Positions 17,377 through 26,791 of a DNA stretch of 64,000 nucleotides are shown here, in pieces. A model generated the notes under the pieces. The model was not told the origin of the DNA. It did not search any database and was given only the letters and a program-made list of their open reading frames with translations. The position numbers and the translations under genes were made by a program. How positions within the stretch are numbered: the first letter of the stretch is position 1; each line of letters begins with the position of its first letter. Source of the DNA: Magnetococcales bacterium WMHbinv6 (GTDB lineage: Bacteria; Pseudomonadota; Magnetococcia; Magnetococcales; Magnetaquicoccaceae); contig PDZV01000003.1 in NCBI GenBank assembly GCA_002753135.1, forward strand, positions 1-64,000, read 5' to 3'.

Positions 17377-18879
17377 CTATTCGGCCAACTTGGCCAACAG
17401 GCGCTGATTCACCAGAGCGGGATTGGCCTTCCCCTGGGTTGCTTTCATCACCTGTCCGACCAAAAAACCCATCACTTTGCCTTTGCCAGCCCGATACTGG
17501 GCAACATCATCCGGATAGCTGGCCAACACCCTCGCAATGGCCACATCAATCGCCCCTTCGTCACTGACCTGGCGCATGCCGCGCTGCTCGGCAATCTGCT
17601 GCGGATCGCCGCCTTCCTGGCACATGATCTCAAAAACCTCCTTGGCCAGCTTGCCGGACAAGGTACCTTGCTGAATCAAGGCCACCAATTTGCCCAGTTG
17701 CCAGGGCTGCAAAGGAGATTGGCCAATTTCCACTCCATCGCGATTCAAGCGGGCCGCCAACTCCCCCGTCACCCAGTTGGCTGCCATTTTGGCGTTGCCA
17801 TGCCCCAAGCTGGCGGCATGGGCTGCCACCGCTTCAAAATAGTCCGCCAACTCCCGACTGGAGGTCAACACCCCGGCATCATAGCGGGAAAGCTGATACT
17901 GTTGCCCAAAGCGTGCCGCCTTGGCGTCCGGCAACTCCGGCATCGCCTCGCGCAGCGCAGCCACCCGTTCTGCTGTCAAACGCAAAGGGGGCAAATCCGG
18001 CTCTGGAAAATAACGGTAATCGTGGGCATCCTCTTTGCCGCGCATCGGTCGGCTGCTGTTGAGATCCGCATTCCATAAACGGGTCTCCTGGACCACCTTG
18101 CCACCCTCTTCCAGCAACTCAATCTGCCTCTCCACCTCATAATCGATGGCCCGCATCACGTTGCGGATGGAGTTGAGATTTTTCAGCTCACAGCGGGTAC
18201 CAAAAACAGAATCTCCATGCAGGCGCACGGAAACATTGGCATCGCAACGAAACGATCCCTCCTCCATATTGCCATCGCACACCCCGAGATAGCGCACAAT
18301 GGCCCGCAATTTTTTCAGATATTCACCCGCCTCCCCCGACGAGCGCAAATCCGGCTCGGAGACAATCTCCATCAACGGCGTGCCCGTCCGGTTCAAATCG
18401 ACCCAGGAGGCCCCGTAAATCCCTTCGTGGAGACTTTTCCCGGCATCCACCTCCATGTGAATACGGGTAATGCCGATGCGCACTCCTTCGCCCCGCTCCG
18501 GCGAATCGATCCACAAGGCACCCTGCTCGACAATCGGCAACTCATATTGGCTGATCTGGTACCCGGCAGGCAGATCAGGGTAAAAATAATTTTTGCGGGC
18601 AAACTCGCTTAACAGCCGAACCTGGCCATCAATCGCCAGCCCGGTTTTGATGGCCATCTGCACCGCTTCCCGATTGAGTACCGGCAACACCCCCGGAAAG
18701 GCGGCACAGATCGGACAGATCTGGGTATTGGCCTCCGCGCCGAAACGGGTCGAACAACCACAAAATATTTTTGATCGCGTCAACATCTGGGCATGCACCT
18801 CCAAACCGATCACGGTTTCATAGCGCGCTCTGGCACTGCCCTCTGCTCCCGATTGTGTCGACAACCCCTTTTGACTCAT
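17377..18879 (-). CDS. gatB: Asp-tRNA(Asn)/Glu-tRNA(Gln) amidotransferase subunit B
   Basis: 500 residues. GatB is the kinase/tRNA-binding subunit of GatCAB, which converts Glu-tRNA(Gln) or Asp-tRNA(Asn) to the amide form. It has YETVIGLEVHAQ, the zinc-type CGCST, GVLPVLN, RIHMEVDAGKS and DLNRTGTPLMEIVSEPD. The C-terminal YqeY-like tail ends near MGFLVGQVMKATQGKANP. ATG 18879 is chosen for its GGAG six bases upstream; an in-frame GTG at 18933 overlaps the gatA stop and would add 18 residues. It is last in the gatC-gatA-gatB order. Confidence 0.95.
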   Translation of the reverse strand: MSQKGLSTQSGAEGSARARYETVIGLEVHAQMLTRSKIFCGCSTRFGAEANTQICPICAAFPGVLPVLNREAVQMAIKTGLAIDGQVRLLSEFARKNYFYPDLPAGYQISQYELPIVEQGALWIDSPERGEGVRIGITRIHMEVDAGKSLHEGIYGASWVDLNRTGTPLMEIVSEPDLRSSGEAGEYLKKLRAIVRYLGVCDGNMEEGSFRCDANVSVRLHGDSVFGTRCELKNLNSIRNVMRAIDYEVERQIELLEEGGKVVQETRLWNADLNSSRPMRGKEDAHDYRYFPEPDLPPLRLTAERVAALREAMPELPDAKAARFGQQYQLSRYDAGVLTSSRELADYFEAVAAHAASLGHGNAKMAANWVTGELAARLNRDGVEIGQSPLQPWQLGKLVALIQQGTLSGKLAKEVFEIMCQEGGDPQQIAEQRGMRQVSDEGAIDVAIARVLASYPDDVAQYRAGKGKVMGFLVGQVMKATQGKANPALVNQRLLAKLAE

Positions 18880-18929
18880 TGCAAACTCCGCGCTTGTGCA
18901 TCCATCACTGCGAACCAGCCCCTGGCCCG

Positions 18930-20405
18930 TCACTCATAAGCTCTCCGCGTATGCCACGCCGTCACCTGTTGAAAGGCATGCCCGGCGCTCAGCAGGGTGC
19001 CTTCCTGTAACGGTCGACCAATCAACTGCAGACCGATCGGCAGATTCTGCGCATCCCACCCGCACGGAACAGAGAGAGCGGGCAAACCGGCAAGATTGAC
19101 GTTAATCGTAAAAATATCCGATAGATACATTTTTACCGGATCTGCATTTTTTTCGCCGATACGGAAGGCGGTCTCCGGTGCAGTCGGCGTCAACAGCAGA
19201 TCGACCTGGGTAAAAGCGGCCTGAAAATCATCGGCAATCAGGCGACGCACTTTTTGCGCTTTGCGATAAAAAGCATCATAATAGCCAGATGATAACACAT
19301 AGGTGCCCAACATGATCCGCCGTTTGACCTCAGCACCGAACCCTTCGGAACGGCTGCGGGCAAACATGTCGGCCAGATCTGCCGGTTGCTCACAGCGGTA
19401 GCCGAAACGAATGCCATCATAACGAGCCAAATTGGAAGAGGCCTCCGCTGGCGCGATAATATAATAGGTGGGAATGGCATAATCGGTACAAGGCAGCGCT
19501 ACCGGCTGGCAGACGGCACCCAGATCCTGAAACACCCGTATGGCCTCCTCAAGCGACTTGCGCACCGCTGCCGCCATACCGTCGGTGTAATACTCCTGCG
19601 GAATACCGATACGCAATCCGCGCATCCGCTCTTGTGGCCCCTTGTCCTGCGCCAACAGGGATCCATAATCCTCCACCGGCTGGTCAATGGAGGTGGCATC
19701 CAACGGATCATGTCCGGCCATGGCCTGCAGCAACAGGGCGGCATCCTCAACCGTGCGGGTCATCGGCCCTGCCTGATCCAACGAAGAGGCAAAAGCGATC
19801 ATGCCAAAACGGGATACCCGTCCATAAGTCGGCTTCAAACCGGTGATGCCGGTCATCGAGGCCGGTTGACGGATGGAACCACCGGTATCGGTGCCCAACG
19901 CCGCCACGCACAAACCCGCAGCCACCGCTGCCGCCGAGCCACCGGAAGATCCACCCGGGGTACGGCTGCGATCCCACGGATTGCGCACCGGACCAAAATA
20001 GGAGGTTTCGTTGGAAGAGCCCATCGCAAACTCATCCATGTTGGTCTTGCCCAACATGACCATGCCCGCCTCTTGCAAGCGGCGGGTGACGGTGGATTCG
20101 TAGGGAGGGGTAAAATTGGCCAACATGCGCGAGGCACAAGTCGTGCGCACCCCTTTTGTACAAAACAGATCTTTGACCGCCAAGGGAATACCGGTCAAGG
20201 GACCTCCTTGACCTGCCGCCAGGCGGGCATCTGCCTGGCGGGCAGCCGTCAACGCACCTTCGGCGTCGACAGTAATAAAAGCATTCAGCTCTGGATTGTG
20301 CGTCACGATTCGATCCAGAAAAAACTGCGTCAACTCCACAGCCGATACAGTCCGCTGCCGCAACAAATCAGCCGCCTGTTTGAGGGTAATGCTGGCAAGA
20401 TCCAC
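18930..20405 (-). CDS. gatA: Asp-tRNA(Asn)/Glu-tRNA(Gln) amidotransferase subunit A
   Basis: 491 residues, the usual length. GatA releases ammonia from glutamine for transamidation. The Ser-cis-Ser-Lys amidase triad can be placed at K78 (PLAVKDLF), S153 ([11 protein letters not shown]) and S177 ([10 protein letters not shown]). The region [20 protein letters not shown] and the glutamine-pocket part near PLTGIP are as in other GatA. Its 3' end is close to or overlaps the gatB start, and gatC lies 13 bp upstream, so the three form one operon. Confidence 0.96.
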   Translation of the reverse strand: MDLASITLKQAADLLRQRTVSAVELTQFFLDRIVTHNPELNAFITVDAEGALTAARQADARLAAGQGGPLTGIPLAVKDLFCTKGVRTTCASRMLANFTPPYESTVTRRLQEAGMVMLGKTNMDEFAMGSSNETSYFGPVRNPWDRSRTPGGSSGGSAAAVAAGLCVAALGTDTGGSIRQPASMTGITGLKPTYGRVSRFGMIAFASSLDQAGPMTRTVEDAALLLQAMAGHDPLDATSIDQPVEDYGSLLAQDKGPQERMRGLRIGIPQEYYTDGMAAAVRKSLEEAIRVFQDLGAVCQPVALPCTDYAIPTYYIIAPAEASSNLARYDGIRFGYRCEQPADLADMFARSRSEGFGAEVKRRIMLGTYVLSSGYYDAFYRKAQKVRRLIADDFQAAFTQVDLLLTPTAPETAFRIGEKNADPVKMYLSDIFTINVNLAGLPALSVPCGWDAQNLPIGLQLIGRPLQEGTLLSAGHAFQQVTAWHTRRAYE

Positions 20406-20418
20406 CGCAATGGTTCTC

Positions 20419-20706
20419 CTACTCGATCATTTTGGGAACACGAAAATGACCCTGCTCGGTCTCTGGCGCACAGGCCAACAGGGCTGCGCGCTGGTTGCCA
20501 TGAACAACCACATCCTCCCGTTCGGCAATGGCCATCGCCACGGCATGCGACATCGGCTCAACCGCGTCGGTCGGCAGGCGGTTGAGCGCCTCCATCAAGG
20601 TCAATATGCGAGAAAGTTGCCCGACATAGAGGTCAACCTCCTCCGGGGTGACCCGCAAACGGGCCAGGGTGGCAACTTGTTTGACAGTAGCGGCATCAAT
20701 TGACAT
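20419..20706 (-). CDS. gatC: Asp-tRNA(Asn)/Glu-tRNA(Gln) amidotransferase subunit C
   Basis: 95 residues. GatC is the small belt-like subunit that stabilises the GatA-GatB pair. It has the family pattern [20 protein letters not shown] near the N-terminus and [13 protein letters not shown] at the C-terminus. It is the first gene of the gatCAB operon, with a 389-bp upstream region that must hold the promoter. No clean -35/-10 pair was found there by eye. Confidence 0.95.
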   Translation of the reverse strand: MSIDAATVKQVATLARLRVTPEEVDLYVGQLSRILTLMEALNRLPTDAVEPMSHAVAMAIAEREDVVVHGNQRAALLACAPETEQGHFRVPKMIE

Positions 20707-21095
20707 AGTCGGATTTTTACACCTGTGGCTGGCTGGCTGTAAAAAAAGATGGCGGAAACATTAATCTCCTTCCCGGCAAAAGACAACGGCTGTTGCACAC
20801 AACAGGGCAGTCAACCGCTCATTTTGCTTGCAATAACATAAAAATGGGATGGTACAAAAAATGCACCACTTATCTTCAAGGTCGATTGAACCGAAAAAGA
20901 AATTAAAGGAGTGGTCACCCCCGTTCCGCCCACAGACACAGGATGGCAGTCAAGGCCGGTTTCCGGACTCGATGCCTTAGCGTGCAGGCAGAAAGTGCAA
21001 ACCAGTCCTGAAACGAATCGACCCAGGCGGTTGGCCCGCCACGAGACAGGCTTTGTGTCTGTCTCGTGGCAGAGCCTGAAAAACTGCAGAACAGG
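20707..21095. other. Gene-free region with hairpins upstream of gatC and downstream of cinA
   Basis: The 389-bp gap holds no gene I can support. GCCACGAGACA (21038-21048) and TGTCTCGTGGC (21060-21070) form a perfect 11-bp stem, just 26 bp past the cinA stop on the minus strand. There is no T-tract, so it could stop transcription only with help or protect the cinA mRNA end. CTGTTG/CAACAG around CACA (near 20790-20805) is a second, weaker dyad in the gatC leader. Confidence 0.45.
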
Positions 21096-22250
21096 TTACT
21101 CTTGCGGCTCTCGTCGCAACAGACGACGGAAGAGATGCAAGGCGGTTTGACTGGTTTGGTAACGTATCCGGTCACGGCTGCCCTGGTAGAGAGAGGCGTG
21201 TTCCAGCACATCGCCCTGCAGGGAAACCCCTGCCAGAAATACCGTACCGACGGGTTTTTCTTCCGTACCACCGTCCGGTCCGGCGACGCCTGTCGCGGAG
21301 ACGGCAAAATGTGCCCCGGAGCTGCGCAGGGCCCCACGTGCCATGGCCAGGGCCACTTCCGGGCTGACCGCACCACACCGTTCGATCAGCACCGGATTGA
21401 CATCCAGACACTGCGACTTGGCCATGTTGGCATAGGTGACATAACCGACCGACAAATAGGCACTGCTGCCCGGCACGGACGACAAACGGGCAGTGATCAA
21501 GCCGCCGGTGCAGGATTCGGCCACGCTGATGGCCACATTGGCCTCGCGCAACTGCTTGCCGACCAACATTTCCAGCGGGCGCGGTGACTTGCTGTACAAG
21601 CGGTCCCCCAACCGCTCCTGCAGCCGTTCCTTGAATTCGGCACCCACCTGGGCCGGAATCATCAGCGCCGTGTCGCCGTTGGATAAAACACGGATACGGC
21701 ACAAACGCAAATCACTGGCCTCGACCAGCGAGGAGACCACACTCTCTGAGCCTTCAGCCAGCCAACAGGAAAAATAACGGCCACGACGGGTCATGCCCTG
21801 GGTATCGACAATGCCATCTTCCATAAATTCGCGAATGGCGGCCACCAACTCGCGGCGCAGGCCCCAAATGCTTTTTTCGCAATAAATCACCATTCGTCCC
21901 CGCCGCTTGATGGCAAAACCGGCAGGCATGCCATCGCCATCGTACAGAGGGCGGGCCCCCATGACCCGCAAACGGTCCGATTCATCACTATCCAAGCCCA
22001 AAGAGAGCCCCAGGTTGGATAACAAGGAACGACGCAGACGATTGCCCGGCTCAACCGTTCCCTGAATCAAAATCAGTTGATACTCTTCTGCAACACGGGT
22101 CGGATCAAAAGGGGCGTCCGGCTCCAGTTCGGAAAACCCCATCTCCGAAAAGCCCAGACATTCCAGTTGCAAATCCAGATAAGGACGACCGGATGGGGGA
22201 AACAACGACTCCTGTTCGCTCCATCGCGGCATGATAAGAAGACATTTCAT
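21096..22250 (-). CDS. CinA family protein, PncC-type nicotinamide-nucleotide amidohydrolase domain
   Basis: 384 residues. The C-terminal ~165 residues are a complete CinA/PncC domain (VAISVAESCTGGLITARL, SVGYVTYANMAK, GAVSPEVALAMARGAL, VSATGVAGPDGGT), which hydrolyses NMN to NaMN for pyridine-nucleotide salvage. The N-terminal ~215 residues correspond in place to the MoCF-like domain of full CinA, but are badly diverged: only a faint MPAGFAIKRRGRMVIYC recalls the APGF/lPGvP region. ATG 22250 is chosen because it overlaps the pgpA stop (ATGA). The catalytic part looks intact; the N-terminal domain is probably not a working pyrophosphatase. Confidence 0.8.
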   Translation of the reverse strand: MKCLLIMPRWSEQESLFPPSGRPYLDLQLECLGFSEMGFSELEPDAPFDPTRVAEEYQLILIQGTVEPGNRLRRSLLSNLGLSLGLDSDESDRLRVMGARPLYDGDGMPAGFAIKRRGRMVIYCEKSIWGLRRELVAAIREFMEDGIVDTQGMTRRGRYFSCWLAEGSESVVSSLVEASDLRLCRIRVLSNGDTALMIPAQVGAEFKERLQERLGDRLYSKSPRPLEMLVGKQLREANVAISVAESCTGGLITARLSSVPGSSAYLSVGYVTYANMAKSQCLDVNPVLIERCGAVSPEVALAMARGALRSSGAHFAVSATGVAGPDGGTEEKPVGTVFLAGVSLQGDVLEHASLYQGSRDRIRYQTSQTALHLFRRLLRREPQE

Positions 22251-22726
22251 GGCAAGGTGATCCTGGCGATAACTGTGATGCACAATCCAGCATAAAGGCC
22301 AGCCGCCAGATCATCCGCCATCACCCCCCAGGGAGAGGGCAGTTGCCGATCCAGCCAATTGACTGGCCAAGGTTTAACAATATCAAACAAACGAAACAAG
22401 GTCACTCCCAGCAGCCAACCGAGCCAACCTTCCGGCGCGGCCAACATGGTCAGCAACAAACCGGCAGCTTCATCCACCACCACCTGCTGCGGATCTTTCC
22501 GTTGATAATGGCGACAGGCAATCTCTGTCGCCCAGATGCCCAGCACTGTGGCCAGGAGCAAAGCCGCCAACTGCCACCAAAAACCGGCCTGCTGCGCCAG
22601 CCAGGCCAAGGGAACCGTGGCCAGGGTCCCCCATGTCCCCGGGGCTTTGGCCATGCGTCCGGCACCAAAAAGCGTTGCGACCTGTAAGGCAAAACGCTCT
22701 CGCCCCGAAGAAAGGTGATCGATCAT
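22247..22726 (-). CDS. pgpA: Phosphatidylglycerophosphatase A
   Basis: 159 residues, the family length. PgpA dephosphorylates phosphatidylglycerol-phosphate at the inner membrane to make phosphatidylglycerol. It has FGAGRMAKAPGTWGTL at the N-terminus, the acidic VVDEAAGLLLTM, the FRLFDIVKPWP block and GVMADDLAAGLYAG near the end, with three or four hydrophobic segments. Its stop overlaps the cinA start by 4 bp. Gene order pgpA-cinA is common in Pseudomonadota, which supports both calls. Confidence 0.92.
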   Translation of the reverse strand: MIDHLSSGRERFALQVATLFGAGRMAKAPGTWGTLATVPLAWLAQQAGFWWQLAALLLATVLGIWATEIACRHYQRKDPQQVVVDEAAGLLLTMLAAPEGWLGWLLGVTLFRLFDIVKPWPVNWLDRQLPSPWGVMADDLAAGLYAGLCITVIARITLP

Positions 22727-22792
22727 ATATTGTTATGCCGTAAAATAAAATAACAGAATGCTGTTGGTTGCACTCTTTTCGCCAAACCGATT

Positions 22793-23566
22793 TCAGTGCC
22801 CCCCCAAATAGGCTTTACGAATTTCGGGACTGGTCAATAATTCTTGACCCGGCCCGGACAAGGTAATACAGCCATTGACCAGCACATAGGCACGATCAGC
22901 CAATTGCAAGGCTTGATTGGCATTTTGCTCAACGAGAAAAATGGTGGTCCCCTCTTCGACAATAGCGCGCAGGGTGGCAAAGATACGCCCCATGATTTGC
23001 GGAGCCAACCCCAAACTGGGTTCATCCAACAATAACAAACGGGGTCGCGACATCAATGCCCGACCAATTGCCAACATTTGTTGCTCTCCGCCGGATAACG
23101 TACCAGCACGCTGTCGGGCCCGTTCACGCAGGCGAGGAAACAGATGATAAACTCTTTCCAGATCTTCGACCACGCCTGGTTGCTCGGCAGCGGACAATAC
23201 CGGCTGATTGGCCAACGCCATCAACCCCATGGCGAGATTTTCTTCCACCGTCATTCCGGCAAAAACCCGACGCCCTTCCGGCACATGGGCAATACCCAGG
23301 CGGGCAATCTGGTGGGTTGCCAGACGGGTAATCTCCTGACCCAAATAGCGAATCTCTCCCCGTCTGGCAGGCGGATTGGCACAAATGGTCATCAACAGAG
23401 AGGATTTTCCGGCACCGTTGGCACCGATCAAAGCAACAATCTCGCCACGGTTCACCTGCAGGGAGAGACCATGCAACGCCTCGATGGCACCATAACCGGC
23501 ACTGATCTCCTTGACCGCCAGCAGGGGATCATCGGCAACGGCTGTTATCGGCAAAGATTCATTCAT
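22793..23566 (-). CDS. livF: Branched-chain amino acid ABC transporter, ATP-binding protein LivF
   Basis: 257 residues from ATG 23566, which has AAGGG eight bases upstream and lies 13 bp after livG; the longer frame to 23656 would run into livG. ATPase motifs: Walker A GANGAGKSS, signature LSGGEQQML, Walker B LLLLDEPSLGL and the switch His in FLVEQNANQ. The C-terminus ends in RKAYLGGH, as is usual for LivF. It is one of two ATPases of the high-affinity branched-chain amino acid importer and last in livJ-H-M-G-F. Confidence 0.93.
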   Translation of the reverse strand: MNESLPITAVADDPLLAVKEISAGYGAIEALHGLSLQVNRGEIVALIGANGAGKSSLLMTICANPPARRGEIRYLGQEITRLATHQIARLGIAHVPEGRRVFAGMTVEENLAMGLMALANQPVLSAAEQPGVVEDLERVYHLFPRLRERARQRAGTLSGGEQQMLAIGRALMSRPRLLLLDEPSLGLAPQIMGRIFATLRAIVEEGTTIFLVEQNANQALQLADRAYVLVNGCITLSGPGQELLTSPEIRKAYLGGH

Positions 23567-23579
23567 GCAGCAACCCTTT

Positions 23580-24449
23580 TCACCCTGCACCGGTCCCCAA
23601 ATAGGCGGCCAAAACGCGGGGATTTTGTTGAATCTCTTCCGGCGTTCCTCTGGCAATCACCTCGCCATGATCCAGCACCACCAGATGATCGGAAATCTCC
23701 ATCACCATCCCCATATCGTGTTCAATCAACAGAATGGTAACCTGAAACTGATCCCGCAAGGTGAGGATCAATTGACTGAGCAGACGGGTTTCATTGGGAT
23801 TGAGACCGGCAGCCGGTTCATCCAGACAGAGCAGACGGGGATTGGTACACAAGGCACGCGCCATCTCCAGGCGCCGCTGATGACCATATGGCAATTCACC
23901 AGCCAGGCGGTTGGCTTCGCCGTGCAAAGCAAAAAAACGCAACCATTCCGTCGCCCGTTGCAGGGCCGCTTCCTCTTTGGCCAAAAAACGCCGACTGCGC
24001 AACAGACCGGAGAGCAAAGCGGCATCCACCTGCGTATGTTGCGCCACCAGCAAATTTTCCATTACCGTCAGTTCGTTGAACAAACGAATATTTTGAAAAG
24101 TTCTGGCCACCCCTGCCCGATTGACCAGGTGCGGCCCCCCAAACATCTGATAATAGAGACGTTCGGCCAACCGTTGCGGCTGCCAGCAGTCGCGCCACCG
24201 GACCGGTTCACCCAACAGGGTGAGCAGATTGAGCCCCTCCTCGTCCTGTTGCCCGGCGTGTAAACGAATCGTGCCGCCATCTGCCCGATAAAAACCGGTA
24301 ACACAGTTGAATACCGTCGTTTTGCCGGCACCGTTGGGACCAATCAGGGCGGTAATAGAACCCGGCTGTACAGCAAAATCCACCTGATTCAAGGCGGTTA
24401 CCCCACCAAAACGGATGGTCAGACCGCGCACGGTAAGCAAAGGGGTCAT
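23580..24449 (-). CDS. livG: Branched-chain amino acid ABC transporter, ATP-binding protein LivG
   Basis: 289 residues. LivG-type ATPase with Walker A GPNGAGKTT, the long LivG-specific loop after FNCVTGFY, the Q-loop TFQNIRLFNELTV, signature LPYGHQRRLEMARAL (Gly-Gly replaced by Tyr-Gly, as is normal in LivG), Walker B LLCLDEPAAGLN and IEHDMGMVM. It overlaps the livM stop by 4 bp, so translation is coupled. The protein is slightly longer than the typical 255-260 residues owing to the loop after the P-loop. Confidence 0.94.
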   Translation of the reverse strand: MTPLLTVRGLTIRFGGVTALNQVDFAVQPGSITALIGPNGAGKTTVFNCVTGFYRADGGTIRLHAGQQDEEGLNLLTLLGEPVRWRDCWQPQRLAERLYYQMFGGPHLVNRAGVARTFQNIRLFNELTVMENLLVAQHTQVDAALLSGLLRSRRFLAKEEAALQRATEWLRFFALHGEANRLAGELPYGHQRRLEMARALCTNPRLLCLDEPAAGLNPNETRLLSQLILTLRDQFQVTILLIEHDMGMVMEISDHLVVLDHGEVIARGTPEEIQQNPRVLAAYLGTGAG

Positions 24450-25732
24450 CGGCCATCGACTCCCGGCACCAACGCGGCAGCTCTGTTCTCCTCAGCCGCC
24501 GTTGGCAAAGCAAAAAAGGGCCGACGACGCTGGCGCAAACCTCTGGGACGCCAGACCATCATCAAGACCATGGCAATGCCCACCGACAACACGCGATAGT
24601 CAGAAAAATCGCGCAACAACTCCGGCAGCACAGTCAACACCATGGCCGCCGCAATCACCCCGGTGGTGGAACCCATGCCACCCAGTACGACGATGGCCAG
24701 AATGTAGGCCGATTCAAAAAAGGTAAAGGATGAAGGGTTGACAAACCCTTGCAGCGCCGCAAAAAAGACGCCACCGATGCCGCCCACCATGGCCCCCAGA
24801 CCAAAGGCAGAGAGTTTGACCGTCACATGATGAATGCCCAGCGAGCGGCAGGCTACCTCATTTTCACGCAGCGCCTCCCAGGCCCGACCGATCGGCATCC
24901 GTTTCAAACGAATGACCATGATGATCAGCAAACCGACCACCGCCAGCAAGAGAAAATAGAGAAAAATGGCCCGATGGTCAGACGAATAGCTGATGCCGAA
25001 AAATTCATGGATGGGGGTACCCCCCTGTTTGGCCCGCCGGTTAAATTCCAAACCGAACAAGGTGGGAAAAACCACACTGACCCCATTGGGGCCGCCGGTT
25101 ACCGCAACCCAGTTATTGAGTACCAGACGAATAATTTCTCCGAAACCCAACGTCACAATGGCCAGATAATCACCATGCAGCCGCAGCACCGGAAAACCCA
25201 ACACCATGCCGAACAGTCCGGCCAGCAGGGCTCCCAGGGGCAGAGCCAACCAAAAGCTCAATTGCCAGTAGTGATAGCCCAAAGCATAGGTATAGGCCCC
25301 GACCGCATAAAAGGCGACAAAGCCCAAATCCAACAAACCGGCCAAACCGACAACGATATTCAACCCCAAACCCAGCAGAATGTAGATCAGGGCCAGAATG
25401 GCAACACTCATCCCATATTTGCCGACCACAAAGGGCAAGGCGATGGCCAGCGCCATGGCCAACAGGATCCAGAGCGGTCGGGGTCCGCTTTGGCCAATGG
25501 TGACAGCCGGAGTGGACGAGGCGGCACGTCCGCCAAAACGATCAAACCAACCGATATGCTGCAACAACCAGGAACAAAAGAAAGTGCCAACCGTCACCGC
25601 CAAGGCCAGCCACAGAGGACGTTGCCAATGGGTTTCAATCTGATAACCAGACAAGACGGCACCGACCATCGGGGCCAAGAGCAGCAGAGCGATTGCCCCC
25701 ACCCGGCAAGCCATCCACCAGCGTGCCCACAT
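24446..25732 (-). CDS. livM: Branched-chain amino acid ABC transporter, permease LivM
   Basis: 428 residues, about ten hydrophobic segments. The LivM signature region is present: LNIVVGLAGLLDLGFVAFYAVGAY and, later, EVACRSLGIHHVTVKLSAFGLGA with the EAA-like coupling loop GRAWEALRENE. A short N-terminal pair of membrane segments precedes the conserved core, as in E. coli LivM. The start coincides with the livH stop (1-bp overlap at 25732). Inner membrane, partner of LivH. Confidence 0.93.
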   Translation of the reverse strand: MWARWWMACRVGAIALLLLAPMVGAVLSGYQIETHWQRPLWLALAVTVGTFFCSWLLQHIGWFDRFGGRAASSTPAVTIGQSGPRPLWILLAMALAIALPFVVGKYGMSVAILALIYILLGLGLNIVVGLAGLLDLGFVAFYAVGAYTYALGYHYWQLSFWLALPLGALLAGLFGMVLGFPVLRLHGDYLAIVTLGFGEIIRLVLNNWVAVTGGPNGVSVVFPTLFGLEFNRRAKQGGTPIHEFFGISYSSDHRAIFLYFLLLAVVGLLIIMVIRLKRMPIGRAWEALRENEVACRSLGIHHVTVKLSAFGLGAMVGGIGGVFFAALQGFVNPSSFTFFESAYILAIVVLGGMGSTTGVIAAAMVLTVLPELLRDFSDYRVLSVGIAMVLMMVWRPRGLRQRRRPFFALPTAAEENRAAALVPGVDGR

Positions 25733-26658
25733 CAGACTTTCTCCACTTCCGGCACGCCGAGAAAACCGCTCGGACGAAAAATAAGAAACAAAATCAATAG
25801 AGAAAATGCAAACACATCCTTGTAGTCACTGTTGACGAAACCGGCAAAAAAAGATTCCGCCAAACCAAGCACCACCCCTCCCAGCATGGCACCCGGCAGG
25901 GAACCGATCCCCCCCAACACCGCCGCAGTAAAGGCTTTGATGCCCATCAAAAAACCGATATAAAAATCAAAAGAGCCATAATTGAGCGTCACCAGCATAC
26001 CAGCCACCGCCGCCATGGCCGCCCCCATCACGAAGACGACAGAAATGATACGGTCGGTATCCACCCCCAACAGATTGGCCATTACCCGATCCTGCTGTGT
26101 GGCCCGGCAGGCGCGGCCCAAGGCGGTATGATGAATCACCCAGGTCAACAGAGCCATGCTGGCCAAAGCGGTGATCACAATCAGGCTCTGTTGATAGGTA
26201 ATCTGCACAAACTGTTGTTCCACGGCCTGGGCGGGAATGCGCCAGACCCCTTCGAGAACGGGCGGCACCCCCTGGTTGCGCGCTCCCTGACTGATACGAA
26301 TATAATTTTGCAAAATCAGCGAGATACCAATGGCAGAGATCAGGGGTGCCAGGCGGTTGGAGTGGCGGAGCGGACGATAGGCGATCCGCTCCACACTCCA
26401 ACCGTACAAGGCGGTCAAAAAGAGGGTACACAGCAATACCAGCAACAGCACCACCGGCACCGAATGGAGACCAAAACCGGCCAACAGTGCCAGGAAAATG
26501 GCGGTCAGGTAGGCAGAAATCATGTAGATTTCGCCATGCGCAAAATTGATCATGCCGATGATGCCATACACCATGGTATAGCCCACCGCAATCAGGCCGT
26601 AGGTAGAACCCAGAACCAGACCATTTACCAACTGTTGTCCGAAGATATAAATATCCAT
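25732..26658 (-). CDS. livH: Branched-chain amino acid ABC transporter, permease LivH
   Basis: 308 residues from ATG 26658, where homologues begin (MDIYIFGQQLVNGL); the frame is open to 26688. About eight membrane segments. LivH signatures: LGSTYGLIAVGYTMVYGIIG, INFAHGEIYM and the coupling-loop GRACRATQQDRVMANLLGV. It pairs with LivM to form the membrane channel. It begins 133 bp after livJ. The spacer holds two copies of AAAGGCAAGCAAG (near 26699 and 26741), of no known role. Confidence 0.93.
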   Translation of the reverse strand: MDIYIFGQQLVNGLVLGSTYGLIAVGYTMVYGIIGMINFAHGEIYMISAYLTAIFLALLAGFGLHSVPVVLLLVLLCTLFLTALYGWSVERIAYRPLRHSNRLAPLISAIGISLILQNYIRISQGARNQGVPPVLEGVWRIPAQAVEQQFVQITYQQSLIVITALASMALLTWVIHHTALGRACRATQQDRVMANLLGVDTDRIISVVFVMGAAMAAVAGMLVTLNYGSFDFYIGFLMGIKAFTAAVLGGIGSLPGAMLGGVVLGLAESFFAGFVNSDYKDVFAFSLLILFLIFRPSGFLGVPEVEKV

Positions 26659-26791
26659 ATCCGCCCGTTGATCAACACTCCGCAGCACCGCATGGACAAA
26701 ACAAAGGCAAGCAAGTTTCCTGATATATCAAAGTGATAATCAAAAGGCAAGCAAGCAGTTGTCCCAGCAAGGCCAAGCGGCAAGCGTGTGA

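Noticed and set aside
26689-26791. Two copies of AAAGGCAAGCAAG in the livJ-livH spacer
   Set aside because: Only two short copies with irregular spacing; not a CRISPR or an iteron array.
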